Source: Brevinema_A sp051649605
GTDB lineage: Bacteria > Spirochaetota > Brevinematia > Brevinematales > Brevinemataceae
NCBI GenBank assembly: GCA_051649605.1
Contig: JBOFHK010000026.1
Location: forward strand, 47,334-111,333
DNA length: 64,000 bases
Direction: 5' to 3'
Position 1 is the stretch's first letter. Each line of letters begins with the position of its first letter. Below, one piece after another: positions 52,995 through 62,217 of this stretch. A program made the position numbers and the translations under genes. The notes under the pieces were generated by a model. That model had not been told where the DNA came from, did no database searches, and saw only the letters and a list, made by a program, of their open reading frames with translations.

Positions 52995-53439
52995 AATCCC
53001 TTTATTAATTTTTCTCTGTTTATCAGGGTGTCAGCTTGGATTAAAATCAGATTATACGGGAGGAGTTACCCAAGATATTTTGATTAATACAATTTGGCAA
53101 CAAATCAATAGTGATTTTGACGGCACTTATCTAATTTGGGAATTTGTTGATTCCTCAACACTTTTAAATATCCAACGAGGAGTATCGCTATTTTATACTT
53201 GGGAACCTTACACAAAAATCAATGGTACCGTTTCTCCCAATCCCGTAAACCAAGCTGTTTTTCAACTCACTAGTAGTATTCCAGGAGCAACCCTCGATCA
53301 ATATATGCTTGTTTGGATTATCAATGCCAATGGAACTACGGCTGTAATTGAAGTATTCAGTACCCCAGAAGATATTATCCGTTATCTTGTAAATCAGAAA
53401 TATGTTTATCAGGCAAATTTTAAAAAGATTAGTCAATAA
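52984..53439 (+). CDS. Small lipoprotein of unknown function
   Basis: The 151-residue product has a lipoprotein signal (MINKIPLLIFLCLSGC, Cys at about 16). The mature part is beta-rich and hydrophilic (DGTYLIWEFVDSSTLLNIQR, PGATLDQYMLVWIINANGTT), similar in style to small lipocalin-like or META-like lipoproteins, with no family match. It overlaps the 38-residue lipoprotein gene by 11 nt and ends at a strong terminator. Confidence 0.7.
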   Translation: MINKIPLLIFLCLSGCQLGLKSDYTGGVTQDILINTIWQQINSDFDGTYLIWEFVDSSTLLNIQRGVSLFYTWEPYTKINGTVSPNPVNQAVFQLTSSIPGATLDQYMLVWIINANGTTAVIEVFSTPEDIIRYLVNQKYVYQANFKKISQ

Positions 53440-53470
53440 AAAACAGTAGGAATAAATCCTACTGTTTTTT
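53438..53470. terminator. Bidirectional terminator between the lipoprotein gene and eno
   Basis: Fourteen-base perfect arms (AAAAAACAGTAGGA and complement) with a 5-nt loop have T runs on both strands and separate convergent genes. Confidence 0.88.
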
Positions 53471-53486
53471 GTTGTTGATAGTTTGT

Positions 53487-54806
53487 TTATTTATAAGAAG
53501 GTTGAAAGACACGACCTTGATTATAGAAAGTATCCATCCCTTTATAAATTGCATTAGCTCCAAGTGCTTCTTCGATTCTGAGCAGTTGATTGTATTTTGC
53601 CAAACGATCTGAACGAGACATTGAACCCGTTTTAATCTGACCACAGTTGGTAGCAACAGCAATATCAGCAATAATTGCATCTTCTGTCTCACCAGAACGA
53701 TGGGATAGAATAGAAGTGAAATTAGCCATTTTTGCCATTTCAATAGCATCAAAAGTTTCTGTTAAAGTACCAATTTGATTAACTTTCACTAAAATAGAAT
53801 TAGCAGATCTTTCTAAGATTCCTCTTTTGAGATATTGAGTATTAGTTACAAAAAGATCATCTCCAACAATTTGGATTTTATTTCCAAGTTTTTCAGATAA
53901 TAGTTTCCAACCTTCCCAGTCATTTTCAGCGAGTCCATCTTCAATAGAAACAATAGGGTATTTACCACACATTTCGACCCAGTAATTGACCATATCATTG
54001 GAATTCATTACTTCACCAGAAGATTTCCAGAATTTGTAACCTTTTCCATCTCCATGATTCCATAGTTCGGAAGTTGCAGGGTCAAGAGCAATAGAAATAT
54101 CTTGACCAGGTTTATAACCAGCTTTGGTGATTGCTTCCACTAAAATTTGGAGTGCTTCTTCATTGGATTGAAGATCAGGAGCGAATCCTCCCTCATCGCC
54201 AACAGAAGTATTATATCCTTTACCTTTGAGTACATCTTTTAGAGCATGAAAAGTCTCCGCACAATAACGTACAGCTTCACGAAATGTTGGAGCACCAACA
54301 GGAGTAATCATAAATTCTTGATAATCTACTTTATTTCCTGCATGAGATCCGCCATTAATCACATTACAAAGAGGTACAGGAAGAACTTTCGCATTGGGAC
54401 CACCAAGATACTGATACAATGGTAATTCGGAATATTCCGCTGCCGCTTTAGCAGCAGCCATCGATACGGCAAGAATAGCATTAGCTCCTAATCGACCTTT
54501 ATTAGGGGTTCCATCGAGGGCAATCATTGCTTTATCAAGAGATACCTGATCGAGTGTATCCATACCAATTACTTCTTCTGCAATTGCTGTATTAACATTT
54601 TCTACAGCTTTGAGTACACCTTTACCAAGATAACGAGATTTATCTCCATCTCTTAATTCTACTGCTTCATTTTCCCCAGTAGATGCTCCACTTGGGACAG
54701 CAGCACGACCAACAATACCGTTTTCTAATTCGACTTCGGCTTCAACAGTAGGATTACCACGTGAATCAAGTATTTCTCTTGCTCGTACATCTAAAATCAT
54801 AGACAT
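53487..54806 (-). CDS. eno: Enolase
   Basis: Enolase converts 2-phosphoglycerate to phosphoenolpyruvate. The ATG at 54806 follows GGAGGA by 4 nt; a longer frame upstream passes through the promoter. The 439-residue protein has ILDSRGNPTVEAEVEL, SGASTGENEAVELRD, the lid and catalytic VGDEGGFAP, the metal residues in SIEDGLAENDWEG and GDDLFVTN, the catalytic Lys in ILVKVNQIGTLTET and SHRSGETED. It has its own promoter and terminator, apart from other glycolysis genes. Confidence 0.98.
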   Translation of the reverse strand: MSMILDVRAREILDSRGNPTVEAEVELENGIVGRAAVPSGASTGENEAVELRDGDKSRYLGKGVLKAVENVNTAIAEEVIGMDTLDQVSLDKAMIALDGTPNKGRLGANAILAVSMAAAKAAAEYSELPLYQYLGGPNAKVLPVPLCNVINGGSHAGNKVDYQEFMITPVGAPTFREAVRYCAETFHALKDVLKGKGYNTSVGDEGGFAPDLQSNEEALQILVEAITKAGYKPGQDISIALDPATSELWNHGDGKGYKFWKSSGEVMNSNDMVNYWVEMCGKYPIVSIEDGLAENDWEGWKLLSEKLGNKIQIVGDDLFVTNTQYLKRGILERSANSILVKVNQIGTLTETFDAIEMAKMANFTSILSHRSGETEDAIIADIAVATNCGQIKTGSMSRSDRLAKYNQLLRIEEALGANAIYKGMDTFYNQGRVFQPSYK

Positions 54807-54849
54807 AGATTCCTCCAAAATTTTACTACGTTTAATCGTTTGTACTAAT

Positions 54850-54878
54850 ATCATACACTTTTTTGTATAAAAAGTCAA
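54850..54878 (-). promoter_or_regulatory. Promoter for eno
   Basis: TTGACT (54878-54873) and TATGAT (54855-54850) on the minus strand are 17 bp apart, 44 bp before the start. Confidence 0.7.
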
Positions 54879-54990
54879 ACGAAGCCTAACTTTTTCCTGA
54901 AAAATTACTCAATACTCATTACTATCATATTCGTTCTACATAAGAGGGTATGCTCTTTATCACCACCACTATTTTAGTAAATGAAAAAAC

Positions 54991-56424
54991 TTATTTCCCA
55001 AGTAATCGTTTTAATTCATCAGCAACAAATTGGACTTTAGGCCCGATAATTACCTGTGCTGTCGTTTTTGAGCCTTTCATCAACCCTACAGATACTGATT
55101 TTACTTTTTTTTCATCAATAAGATCTGAATTACCAAGCTCTAAACGAATTCTGACAGCGCAATTTTCAACAGAATTGATATTTTCTACTCCTCCTAACGC
55201 TCCCAGCAAGGTTTGTGCAATATCAGTGTAAGAAGTCATAATCTCTACCTGTCCTTCTACAGTATCCTCATCTTCTCTTCCTGGAGTTTTAAGATTATAT
55301 TTAATAATCACAACACGAAACACTAGATAATAAATAACAAAAAATATTAGGCCTTGTAGAATTAACATCCAAGGTTGGTTTGCCAAGGGCATTCGTAGAG
55401 AAAGAATAAAATCAACCAAACCTGCCGAAAAGCCAAATCCTGCAGTAAACTGTAAGCTAGAAGCAATAAATAAGGATATACCTGTCAAAACAGCATGTAA
55501 AAAATACAATCCAGGGGCTAAAAACATAAAAGCAAATTCTATCGGTTCGGTAACTCCTGTGAAAAAACTTGCGAATCCTGCTGCTAACATAATAGAACGT
55601 ACTTTGTCTTTTTGTTCAGGTTTTGCAGTAGTTATAAAAGCACAAATAGCCCCAATCAATCCAAACATCATAATAGGGAAAAATCCCGCTTGATACATCC
55701 CTGTAACCCCTTTAACTCCCATTCCGCTCCAGAAATTACCAATATCATTAATTCCTGCAACATCAAACCAAAAAACAGCGTTCAAAGCATGATGGAGACC
55801 AAAAGGGATCAGTAAACGGTTTAAAAAACCAAATAAGCCAGCTCCTACAGCTCCTAAACCTGAAATCGTAATACCAAAGGCTACTAAACCTCCATAGATT
55901 ATAGGCCAAATAGTCATAAAAATAAAAGACACTCCCAGCATCACACAAGCAGTAACAATTGGTACAAGACGTTTACCCGAAAAAAAGGCTAGTGCTGTAG
56001 GCAACTCTGTCTTATAATATTTGTTGTAAATAAAAGCAGAAATCATCCCACACAAAATCCCAACAAATTGGTTTTGAATTTTTCCAAAAGCTATAGGAAC
56101 CTCTTCTAGAGGGATTCCTTTTAACTGTGCTACCGAACTAGGAGATAAAAGAGTCGTAATAACAAGCCAAGCGACTAATCCAGAAAGTGCTGCTGGTCCA
56201 TCTTGTTCTTTTGATAATCCAAATGCCACTCCAATAGCAAAAAGAATCCCCATGTTATCGATCAGTGATGCTCCAGATTTGATCAAAAATGCTGCTAAAA
56301 TACTTTCACTACCCCAACCAATAGGATCTATCCAATACCCAATCCCCATCAATACAGCCGCAGCAGGAAGCACTGATACGGGAATCATTAATGATTTCCC
56401 AATCTTTTGTAAATAAGTAAACAT
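54991..56424 (-). CDS. PTS transporter EIICB, glucose/N-acetylglucosamine family
   Basis: The 477-residue protein has an EIIC membrane domain (about 1-370; LQKIGKSLMIPVSVLPAAAV, GLHHALNAVFWF, FFTGVTEPIEFAFMFLAPGL) and an EIIB domain (about 400-477) whose phospho-Cys is near 422 in VENCAVRIRLEL. It imports and phosphorylates a hexose, taking phosphate from HPr through an EIIA not encoded here. Glucose, GlcNAc or a maltose-type sugar cannot be separated by eye. AGAGAGG precedes the start. It has its own promoter. Confidence 0.92.
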   Translation of the reverse strand: MFTYLQKIGKSLMIPVSVLPAAAVLMGIGYWIDPIGWGSESILAAFLIKSGASLIDNMGILFAIGVAFGLSKEQDGPAALSGLVAWLVITTLLSPSSVAQLKGIPLEEVPIAFGKIQNQFVGILCGMISAFIYNKYYKTELPTALAFFSGKRLVPIVTACVMLGVSFIFMTIWPIIYGGLVAFGITISGLGAVGAGLFGFLNRLLIPFGLHHALNAVFWFDVAGINDIGNFWSGMGVKGVTGMYQAGFFPIMMFGLIGAICAFITTAKPEQKDKVRSIMLAAGFASFFTGVTEPIEFAFMFLAPGLYFLHAVLTGISLFIASSLQFTAGFGFSAGLVDFILSLRMPLANQPWMLILQGLIFFVIYYLVFRVVIIKYNLKTPGREDEDTVEGQVEIMTSYTDIAQTLLGALGGVENINSVENCAVRIRLELGNSDLIDEKKVKSVSVGLMKGSKTTAQVIIGPKVQFVADELKRLLGK

Positions 56425-56455
56425 ATTATACCTCTCTTTAAATATTCTATACTAT

Positions 56456-56483
56456 ATTATAGATCAAATATCTTTTTTGTCAA
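56456..56483 (-). promoter_or_regulatory. Promoter for the PTS transporter
   Basis: Perfect TTGACA (56483-56478) and TATAAT (56461-56456) on the minus strand are 16 bp apart. Confidence 0.75.
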
Positions 56484-56627
56484 AATAAAAAACTCATCTT
56501 CCATAAGAATTAATGATATAGCGTATAGGGGGTTTATAGGAAAAAATTATTATCTATTAGAGATAGGTAATTCAAATACTCAACTTACTATCAGAAGTAT
56601 TCTAATTAAATCTATATAAAACAAAAA

Positions 56628-56665
56628 CGGCAATAAATATTGCCGTTTTTGTTTTTAGGAAAGTT
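56628..56665. terminator. Strong terminator after the lipoprotein gene
   Basis: Long complementary arms centred near 56646 (core ACAAAAACGGCAATA and complement) with T-rich ends on both strands. It ends the minus-strand gene at 56677-57036. Confidence 0.85.
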
Positions 56666-56676
56666 GTATAGAGCCC

Positions 56677-57036
56677 CTAAGGTTTTCCACCCAAGTCTGT
56701 TGCTCTTGGAGAAAAGGTATTGGTAGTACCATTTACAATAACATCGATATTATTACTATTAATAATCGATACCGTTAAGATCTCATTCTCCCATTTGTAA
56801 GTCAAACTATTTGAATCAGCTGATTGGAGTATATACGTTGCTCCAGACAGATCATCATAACCCATCGCAGTAGGAGAATACTTCATTTTAGATGCTCCAT
56901 CCTTACGAAATTGGATTCTGCTATCCTCTGTTCCAAAACTTGCTCTAGAAACAAGATCTGTAGCTGGGGTTCTTTTAGCACATGAAACAACTGCTAATAA
57001 TAAAATCAGAAAAGAATATTTAAAAATATTGTTCAT
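56677..57036 (-). CDS. Small lipoprotein of unknown function
   Basis: The 119-residue product has a lipoprotein signal (about 1-18) with lipobox VVSC (Cys at about 19). The mature 100 residues are beta-rich (GATYILQSADSNSLTYKWE, ILTVSIINSNNIDVIVNGTT) and could form a small sandwich. GGAGG precedes the ATG. Own promoter and terminator make it a single-gene unit. Confidence 0.75.
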   Translation of the reverse strand: MNNIFKYSFLILLLAVVSCAKRTPATDLVSRASFGTEDSRIQFRKDGASKMKYSPTAMGYDDLSGATYILQSADSNSLTYKWENEILTVSIINSNNIDVIVNGTTNTFSPRATDLGGKP

Positions 57037-57088
57037 ATTCCATCCTCCTAAATAAAAAATATTCCTATGTTAAACTTCTTACGCACAT

Positions 57089-57118
57089 ATTATACACTAT
57101 TTTTATAGAATCTTTCAA
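57089..57118 (-). promoter_or_regulatory. Promoter for the small lipoprotein gene
   Basis: TTGAAA (57118-57113) and TATAAT (57094-57089) on the minus strand are 18 bp apart. Confidence 0.6.
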
Positions 57119-57189
57119 GAAAATATTATATAAAAAGCTGATTCTATTATTTTAGGGTAAAAATTCTCTTCTGTCAAACAAATCGTATG

Positions 57190-58479
57190 CTAAACACTCT
57201 GCTTAAATTCTTCCATATTAATGATTTGCTTACTAATACGAGATTTTTCTAAAGCAAATGCGATAAGGTGGCTTTGGATAGACTGATTAATTGAAGTAAG
57301 AGCCTTGCCCTCTCCATTGATCGCATTAATAAAATCTTGAAGAAAAATACCATCTCCCCCTCCATGTCCAGCAAACCCTTGAAGTTGTTCACGATGATTT
57401 TCTAGGGGATTATAGACGGTAGTATCTCTATTACGGAAACGTCCTTCGCCTGACCCAAAACGATAGAAGATTACTTCATCACGTTCCATACAGCCTCTGA
57501 TTTGACCATGAGATCCCATAATACTAATCGTACGATCTACCTCATCAGTAAAAGCCGAAAGAGTGAAAGTTGCAGACGCTCCATCATCAAATTCTAAAAT
57601 ATTAGACATCGAATCACAAACATCATTATCACAATAGTATACACAACGTCCATAACGACTGCTCGCTAAAACTTCTTCTAATTTATCCCCATGATTAATA
57701 CCACCGTCAATAGAGGTAGCAAAAGCCCCTGTTGTAAGATATGTTTTAATAGAATAAGGGCAAGTCTCGTATACGGGACAAACTTTTGAACAACGTTCTG
57801 GAGCTCCTTTTGGAGCGTTTGATTTGTTGAAATGATTTAAAGTCCCAAAGGCGGCTACATTTTTGACCTTAGCCTGATCTCCCAAGATAAAAAGTAAAAT
57901 ATCTAAGTCATGACAACTTTTTGACATGATGATCGGGTTACTTTCTTCTTTTTTATTCCAGATCCCACGAACAAAACTATGAGCCATATGAAAATAACCA
58001 ATATTTTCTGTGTGTTGAATAGCTTGAACTTTACCAATGCTTGGAATCAGATCTTTAATTTTTGTAAAAAATGGAGTATAGCGAAGGACATGAGCGACCA
58101 TAACTACCCGATTATTCTCATTGGCAACTTGAGCAATAGCAATACATTCTTTCGGGGTCGGGGCAATCGGTTTTTCTAAGAGTAAGTGATATTTTTGTTT
58201 GAGACATGCTATTGCAGGTTCGTAGTGATCATGATCTGAAGTACAAATTACTACCGCTTGAACGTCTTTATCTTTAATATATTCAAGCATCTGTTTCCAA
58301 TCATGAAAACACACTTCTTGAGGAAGATTGAACCGTTCTCTATGAAAATCTAAGCGTTCTTTATTCAATTCGGCAATAGCAATTAATTCAATATGATCAC
58401 TATGCTCTTTAATCCATTCAGCATACGCATGAGTCCATCTATTTCCTGCACCAATAAGTGCAATCTTACAATGATTCAT
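57190..58479 (-). CDS. Gfo/Idh/MocA-family oxidoreductase
   Basis: The 429-residue protein has an N-terminal NAD(P)-binding fold (IALIGAGNRWTHAYAEW) and the conserved EKP motif (LLLEKPIAPTPKEC) of sugar-type dehydrogenases. A middle insert carries Cys residues (RCSKVCPVYETCPYS), a feature I associate with one known sub-group of this family. The C-terminal half includes GGGDGIFLQDFINAI. It is the last gene of the sugar ABC operon (21 bp after the permease), so it probably oxidises or epimerises the imported sugar. The exact substrate is unknown. Confidence 0.88.
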   Translation of the reverse strand: MNHCKIALIGAGNRWTHAYAEWIKEHSDHIELIAIAELNKERLDFHRERFNLPQEVCFHDWKQMLEYIKDKDVQAVVICTSDHDHYEPAIACLKQKYHLLLEKPIAPTPKECIAIAQVANENNRVVMVAHVLRYTPFFTKIKDLIPSIGKVQAIQHTENIGYFHMAHSFVRGIWNKKEESNPIIMSKSCHDLDILLFILGDQAKVKNVAAFGTLNHFNKSNAPKGAPERCSKVCPVYETCPYSIKTYLTTGAFATSIDGGINHGDKLEEVLASSRYGRCVYYCDNDVCDSMSNILEFDDGASATFTLSAFTDEVDRTISIMGSHGQIRGCMERDEVIFYRFGSGEGRFRNRDTTVYNPLENHREQLQGFAGHGGGDGIFLQDFINAINGEGKALTSINQSIQSHLIAFALEKSRISKQIINMEEFKQSV

Positions 58480-58500
58480 AACACACCTTCGTTAATTATT

Positions 58501-59367
58501 TTATTTATCTCCAAGATAAGAATTATTATCTAAAATATATTTTTTTAGTACTAAGAATATAATCACCATTGGTACTAGGGCAATCAATGCACTAGACATC
58601 AACAAAGGGTAGGATAGTCCCACACTAGAATCTCCAAGTATAGAGGATATCCCTACCGCTAGAGGATATTTATATTGCGATGTATTGACAATAAGAGGCC
58701 ATAATAGGGAATTCCAATTGTATAAAGCAGCAAGGACTCCAAAAGCAGCAACAGTAGGCTTGACTAAAGGAAACATCACATAAAGAAAAATTTGAAAAGG
58801 ATTGCAGCTATCTAAAAGAGAAGCTTCATACAAGGATTTTGGTAACGCTAAAAAAGCTTGCTGGAACAAAAATGTCCCGAACGCACTCACAACATTAGGT
58901 AGCACAATAGCCGTAAGCGTATTAGTTAAACCCATTTTTTGAATAAGCAAAAATTGAGGGATTAAATACGTTTGGGAAGGAACCATTAGTATTGCCAAAC
59001 AAACTGTTAACACAAGCTTACGGTAGGGAAATTGTATCATCGCAAGACTAAAACCCGCCAATGCAGAAAAAAACACCTGCCCAAAGACGACCACAATCGT
59101 CGTAATTGTAGAGTTCCAAAACATAATTCCAATAGGAATTTTAGCAAATAATTCTTTCATACCATCTAATCGCCATAGACTAGGAAACCATACGGGTGGT
59201 ATTTGGATCGCCTCTTGGTACGATTTGAAGGCTGTTGTTACCATATAAAAAAATGGGAGTAAACAGCAAACCACCCCTATCCATAAAATCATATGGATAA
59301 AAACCACCGTCCATAATGATGTATTTAAAGAACCATCTTTTACCAACCATTGTTTTAAAGTTTTCAT
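58501..59367 (-). CDS. Carbohydrate ABC transporter permease (MalG type)
   Basis: The 288-residue protein has six TM segments and the EAA loop for ATPase contact (LPKSLYEASLLDSCNPFQIF), then a typical MalG C-terminal TM. It is the second permease of a binding-protein-dependent sugar importer. The operon order is binding protein, permease 1, permease 2, dehydrogenase. No ATP-binding subunit is encoded here. Confidence 0.92.
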   Translation of the reverse strand: MKTLKQWLVKDGSLNTSLWTVVFIHMILWIGVVCCLLPFFYMVTTAFKSYQEAIQIPPVWFPSLWRLDGMKELFAKIPIGIMFWNSTITTIVVVFGQVFFSALAGFSLAMIQFPYRKLVLTVCLAILMVPSQTYLIPQFLLIQKMGLTNTLTAIVLPNVVSAFGTFLFQQAFLALPKSLYEASLLDSCNPFQIFLYVMFPLVKPTVAAFGVLAALYNWNSLLWPLIVNTSQYKYPLAVGISSILGDSSVGLSYPLLMSSALIALVPMVIIFLVLKKYILDNNSYLGDK

Positions 59368-59380
59368 TTTTTATCCTTTA

Positions 59381-60280
59381 TTATTCATTTTCATAATAAA
59401 CCCATTTTTTTTGTAACCAAAATTGGATTCCTGTGATAAACAAGATAACAAAAAAGAACAAGACAGAAACCACACTTGCCAAGCCTTTTTGATCAAAAAG
59501 AAAAGCATATTGATAAAATAGAACAATCACTGAGGTGTTGGCTTCACCAACAGCTGACTGCATAGGCACAAGGGTAAATATTTGATCAAAGACTTGCAAA
59601 TAAGCTATCGTATTTGTTACGACAATAAAAAATATTGTTGGTGATAAGAGAGGGCAGGTAATGGAAAAAAACGTTTTTATCGGCCCCGCTCCATCTAAGG
59701 TTGATGCTTCATAATACATTTTGGGGATGTTTTGGAGACCTGCTAACAAAATAAGCACATTGTATCCTACTCTCCCCCAAACAGAAACAATAATTAAGGT
59801 AAAAGAAAAGGTATCTTTATCTCTCAACCATGCCAACGGCTCAAATCCAATAAAGGTAAGTAAAAAATTAATCAACCCAAAATCCGTATGGAATATTGAT
59901 TTCCATACCGTAGCCATTGCTACAGGCATTGCAATAACAGGTAAATAAAAAATAAGTCTATAAAAATTTACGCCTCGTATATTAGAATTTAAAAATACGG
60001 CGACAATGAGTGATAAGGCAACAACAAGGGGGACAGTAATAAAAACGTAACGAAAGGTATATAAGAAACTATTCAGTATCCTAGGATCTTCCAAAAACAC
60101 TTTATAATTGGCTAAACCCACCCAAGTTTTTTCTCCTACAAAAGAAATTGTCGTAAAACTATTGTAGATATTTTCAAAAAACGGATAAATATAAAACAAG
60201 CCTAATCCAATAATCGTCGGTAGAAGTAACGCATAACCCCAAAAAATATTGAATCTTTGAATCTTGGATGGTCTTTTCAT
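59381..60280 (-). CDS. Carbohydrate ABC transporter permease (MalF/UgpA type)
   Basis: The ATG at 60280 is chosen because AAGGGG lies 6 nt upstream; an earlier in-frame ATG at 60301 precedes that SD. The 299-residue protein has six TM segments and the EAA loop (IPKMYYEASTLDGAGPIKTF). LPTIIGLGLFYIYPFFENIY at the start is typical of UgpA/LacF-like permeases. It lies 29 bp after the binding-protein gene and 13 bp before the second permease. Confidence 0.92.
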   Translation of the reverse strand: MKRPSKIQRFNIFWGYALLLPTIIGLGLFYIYPFFENIYNSFTTISFVGEKTWVGLANYKVFLEDPRILNSFLYTFRYVFITVPLVVALSLIVAVFLNSNIRGVNFYRLIFYLPVIAMPVAMATVWKSIFHTDFGLINFLLTFIGFEPLAWLRDKDTFSFTLIIVSVWGRVGYNVLILLAGLQNIPKMYYEASTLDGAGPIKTFFSITCPLLSPTIFFIVVTNTIAYLQVFDQIFTLVPMQSAVGEANTSVIVLFYQYAFLFDQKGLASVVSVLFFFVILFITGIQFWLQKKWVYYENE

Positions 60281-60309
60281 CCCAAACCCCTTACTAAGCA
60301 TTCACGTGT

Positions 60310-61533
60310 CTATTTAAAATAACCATCAGCAATAATACTCGCATTTGAAAGCGATTCTCGAACGTCAAGATCTTCTTCTATAATTTTACGAATTGTCCTG
60401 TTGTAAAGCTCATAATATTTATTAAACTCAACAACACTAGGATAGGAATAGGTATTATTAATATCTTTAAAAGCATCCATATTGACCTTATATTTTGCCG
60501 TAAACTCTGTAGCATAAGGCTCCATTAATGGAAAGAAAATACCTTGTTCAGCTTGAATTTGCATCCCTCTAGGAGAATTCATAAATTCAATCCATTTTTG
60601 TGCCACTTCAGGGTTTTTAGAATTATAGCTAATCGTATCTCCTACCGCTTGGAGAACAATACGATTTTGACCCTTGATCTTTGGAAGAGGAAGAGTAATA
60701 ATATTTGATAGTAGTTCTGGATTTTTAGCAAAACCAGCAATATGCACACTAATATGAGTAATCATTGCCACGCGACCACTTGAAAATAATACTTGAATAG
60801 GAGTTTCCGCTAGAGAATTGTAATCAGGAGTTAAAGCCCCATTTACGATTTTTTGATATTCTTCTATTCCTATTGCCGTACCTGGAAGATTTAAGCCGTG
60901 TTTTGTATTATCGGGCGATACTAAATATCCTCCATTATTATAGATAAAATATTCAAAGCCCCCTTGCTCCGAAGGGGTAAATGCCACTGCATACGATCCC
61001 ATAGGCAATTTACCCTGAAGAGTATTGGCAGTATCTAAAAAATCTTCGTAACTCCAATCTGGACTAGGAATAGGAACTCCTGTGTCTTCAAAAAGTTTTT
61101 TATTAAGAAAAACTGCAACAGTATCCATCCCTTTTGGAAAGGCATAGTATTTACCATTTTTACCATAGACACTTTTGATTGATTCAGGGTAAGAAGGGAT
61201 AACATTCGTTAGCTCTCCATAGTTGTCATTCCAATCATAAAAAAGATTTTCTTTTTCAAATCTTGGAAAATTAGGAAAATTCATCCAAAACACATCTGGT
61301 AAATCTTTGCCAATAGTCGCTGCTTCAATTTTTGCCCAATATTGGCTAAAAGGAGTAACTTCTCCAATAACCCTAATTGTTGGATTTTCTGCTTCAAATT
61401 CTTTTTTCATTGTTTCAAAAGCTAGAACATATGTAGAATCCCAAAACATATAACGAATTACCGTTTTATTAGATTGCCCCGTACAAGCTCCTAGCAAAAT
61501 AAAGAGTACTGACAATGCCTTAATTTTATTCAT
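60310..61533 (-). CDS. Sugar ABC transporter substrate-binding lipoprotein
   Basis: The 407-residue protein has a lipoprotein signal with lipobox LGAC (Cys at about 17) and the type 1 extracellular binding-protein fold: VIRYMFWDSTYVLAFETMKK, FEAENPTIRVIGEVTP, DLPDVFWMNFPNFPRF and WIEFMNSPRGMQIQAEQGIF. It captures a sugar in the periplasm for the two following permeases. AGGGAG precedes the ATG. Long inverted repeats upstream suggest sugar-responsive repression. The ligand is not known. Confidence 0.92.
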   Translation of the reverse strand: MNKIKALSVLFILLGACTGQSNKTVIRYMFWDSTYVLAFETMKKEFEAENPTIRVIGEVTPFSQYWAKIEAATIGKDLPDVFWMNFPNFPRFEKENLFYDWNDNYGELTNVIPSYPESIKSVYGKNGKYYAFPKGMDTVAVFLNKKLFEDTGVPIPSPDWSYEDFLDTANTLQGKLPMGSYAVAFTPSEQGGFEYFIYNNGGYLVSPDNTKHGLNLPGTAIGIEEYQKIVNGALTPDYNSLAETPIQVLFSSGRVAMITHISVHIAGFAKNPELLSNIITLPLPKIKGQNRIVLQAVGDTISYNSKNPEVAQKWIEFMNSPRGMQIQAEQGIFFPLMEPYATEFTAKYKVNMDAFKDINNTYSYPSVVEFNKYYELYNRTIRKIIEEDLDVRESLSNASIIADGYFK

Positions 61534-61780
61534 GATTTTCTCCCTAAAAATTATTAATTTTATTATTACTTGTAATACTACTCTTGGTATTTTAACGAAT
61601 CAAATATCAAGAGTATAGCTCCTTAATGATTATGAATATATTCCGTATCTCCAAAATATATTATTTAGTCTTCTTAGTACAATGAGTTTACTGCTCTCAC
61701 CCATTACCAAAAAGAATCAAAAGGAAAAATATATCTTTATCCGTCAATTTTACTATTATATTTTACGGTGTTTTATCACA
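61534..61780. other. Long leader of the sugar operon
   Basis: If transcription begins at the promoter at 61828-61856, the binding-protein mRNA has a leader of nearly 290 nt. It has no convincing ORF. The only clear structure is the inverted repeat at 61579-61615. Confidence 0.45.
61579..61615. promoter_or_regulatory. Imperfect 14-bp inverted repeat just upstream of the sugar-binding gene
   Basis: Arms 61579-61592 and 61602-61615 pair with one irregular position around 9 nt, 46 bp before the start codon. There is no T run, so it is an operator or a leader hairpin. Confidence 0.5.
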
Positions 61781-61802
61781 AACTACTAAGCAATTAGTAG
61801 TT
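61781..61802. promoter_or_regulatory. Perfect 9-bp inverted repeat near the sugar operon promoter
   Basis: AACTACTAA and its complement are separated by GCAA, about 20-40 bp downstream of the predicted transcription start. Confidence 0.45.
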
Positions 61803-61805
61803 ATT

Positions 61806-61843
61806 AATTTAATTCTATGATATAATCATTGTAGAATTAAATT
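61806..61843. promoter_or_regulatory. Putative operator overlapping the sugar operon promoter
   Basis: Twelve-base perfect arms (AATTTAATTCTA and complement) are separated by 14 nt. One arm lies between the -35 and -10 boxes and touches the -10; the other lies about where transcription should begin. Confidence 0.55.
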
Positions 61844-61856
61844 TAATTTTTGTCAA
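61828..61856 (-). promoter_or_regulatory. Promoter for the sugar ABC operon
   Basis: Perfect TTGACA (61856-61851) and TACAAT (61833-61828) on the minus strand are 17 bp apart. Confidence 0.68.
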
Positions 61857-62217
61857 TAGTCTTTTGATAATTTTAATATTACTATACACAAAAAACAAGC
61901 GCGGTTATACACACAATAACGGAGTTGATTCTATCTAACAATTTGCAAAAATAATAATTTCCTGAGCTTTAACAGGCATATTTTTGATCAATATACTTTA
62001 GTTATCAGCATTTATTTCAATATAAAGTATAAAGTTGATTACTCTTATGGACTCTATTGATTAATCTTTTATTTTATCAAAAATAGAAGATTATAAAATA
62101 TGTACTTTTGGATAAAATGTTACGATATTAAATATAGAGTTATTATTCTAAGTTATATAGATAATCAGTGTATTTGAATATATTTATTATTACATAATAT
62201 CAATTAAGAGGTTTATC
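61857..62217. other. Intergenic region before the exported protein gene
   Basis: AT-rich DNA with no frame, tRNA or strong hairpin that I can support. It must include the promoter for the plus-strand pair at 62218-63825, but no good match stands out. Confidence 0.45.

Noticed and set aside
57700..57830. Cys cluster in the Gfo/Idh oxidoreductase as a new metal site
   Set aside because: I associate a similar Cys-bearing insert with a known sub-group of this family, so it is not strong evidence of a new function.
61692..61799. A 35-codon frame in the sugar operon upstream region
   Set aside because: It has no SD, no promoter in its direction and no recognisable features.
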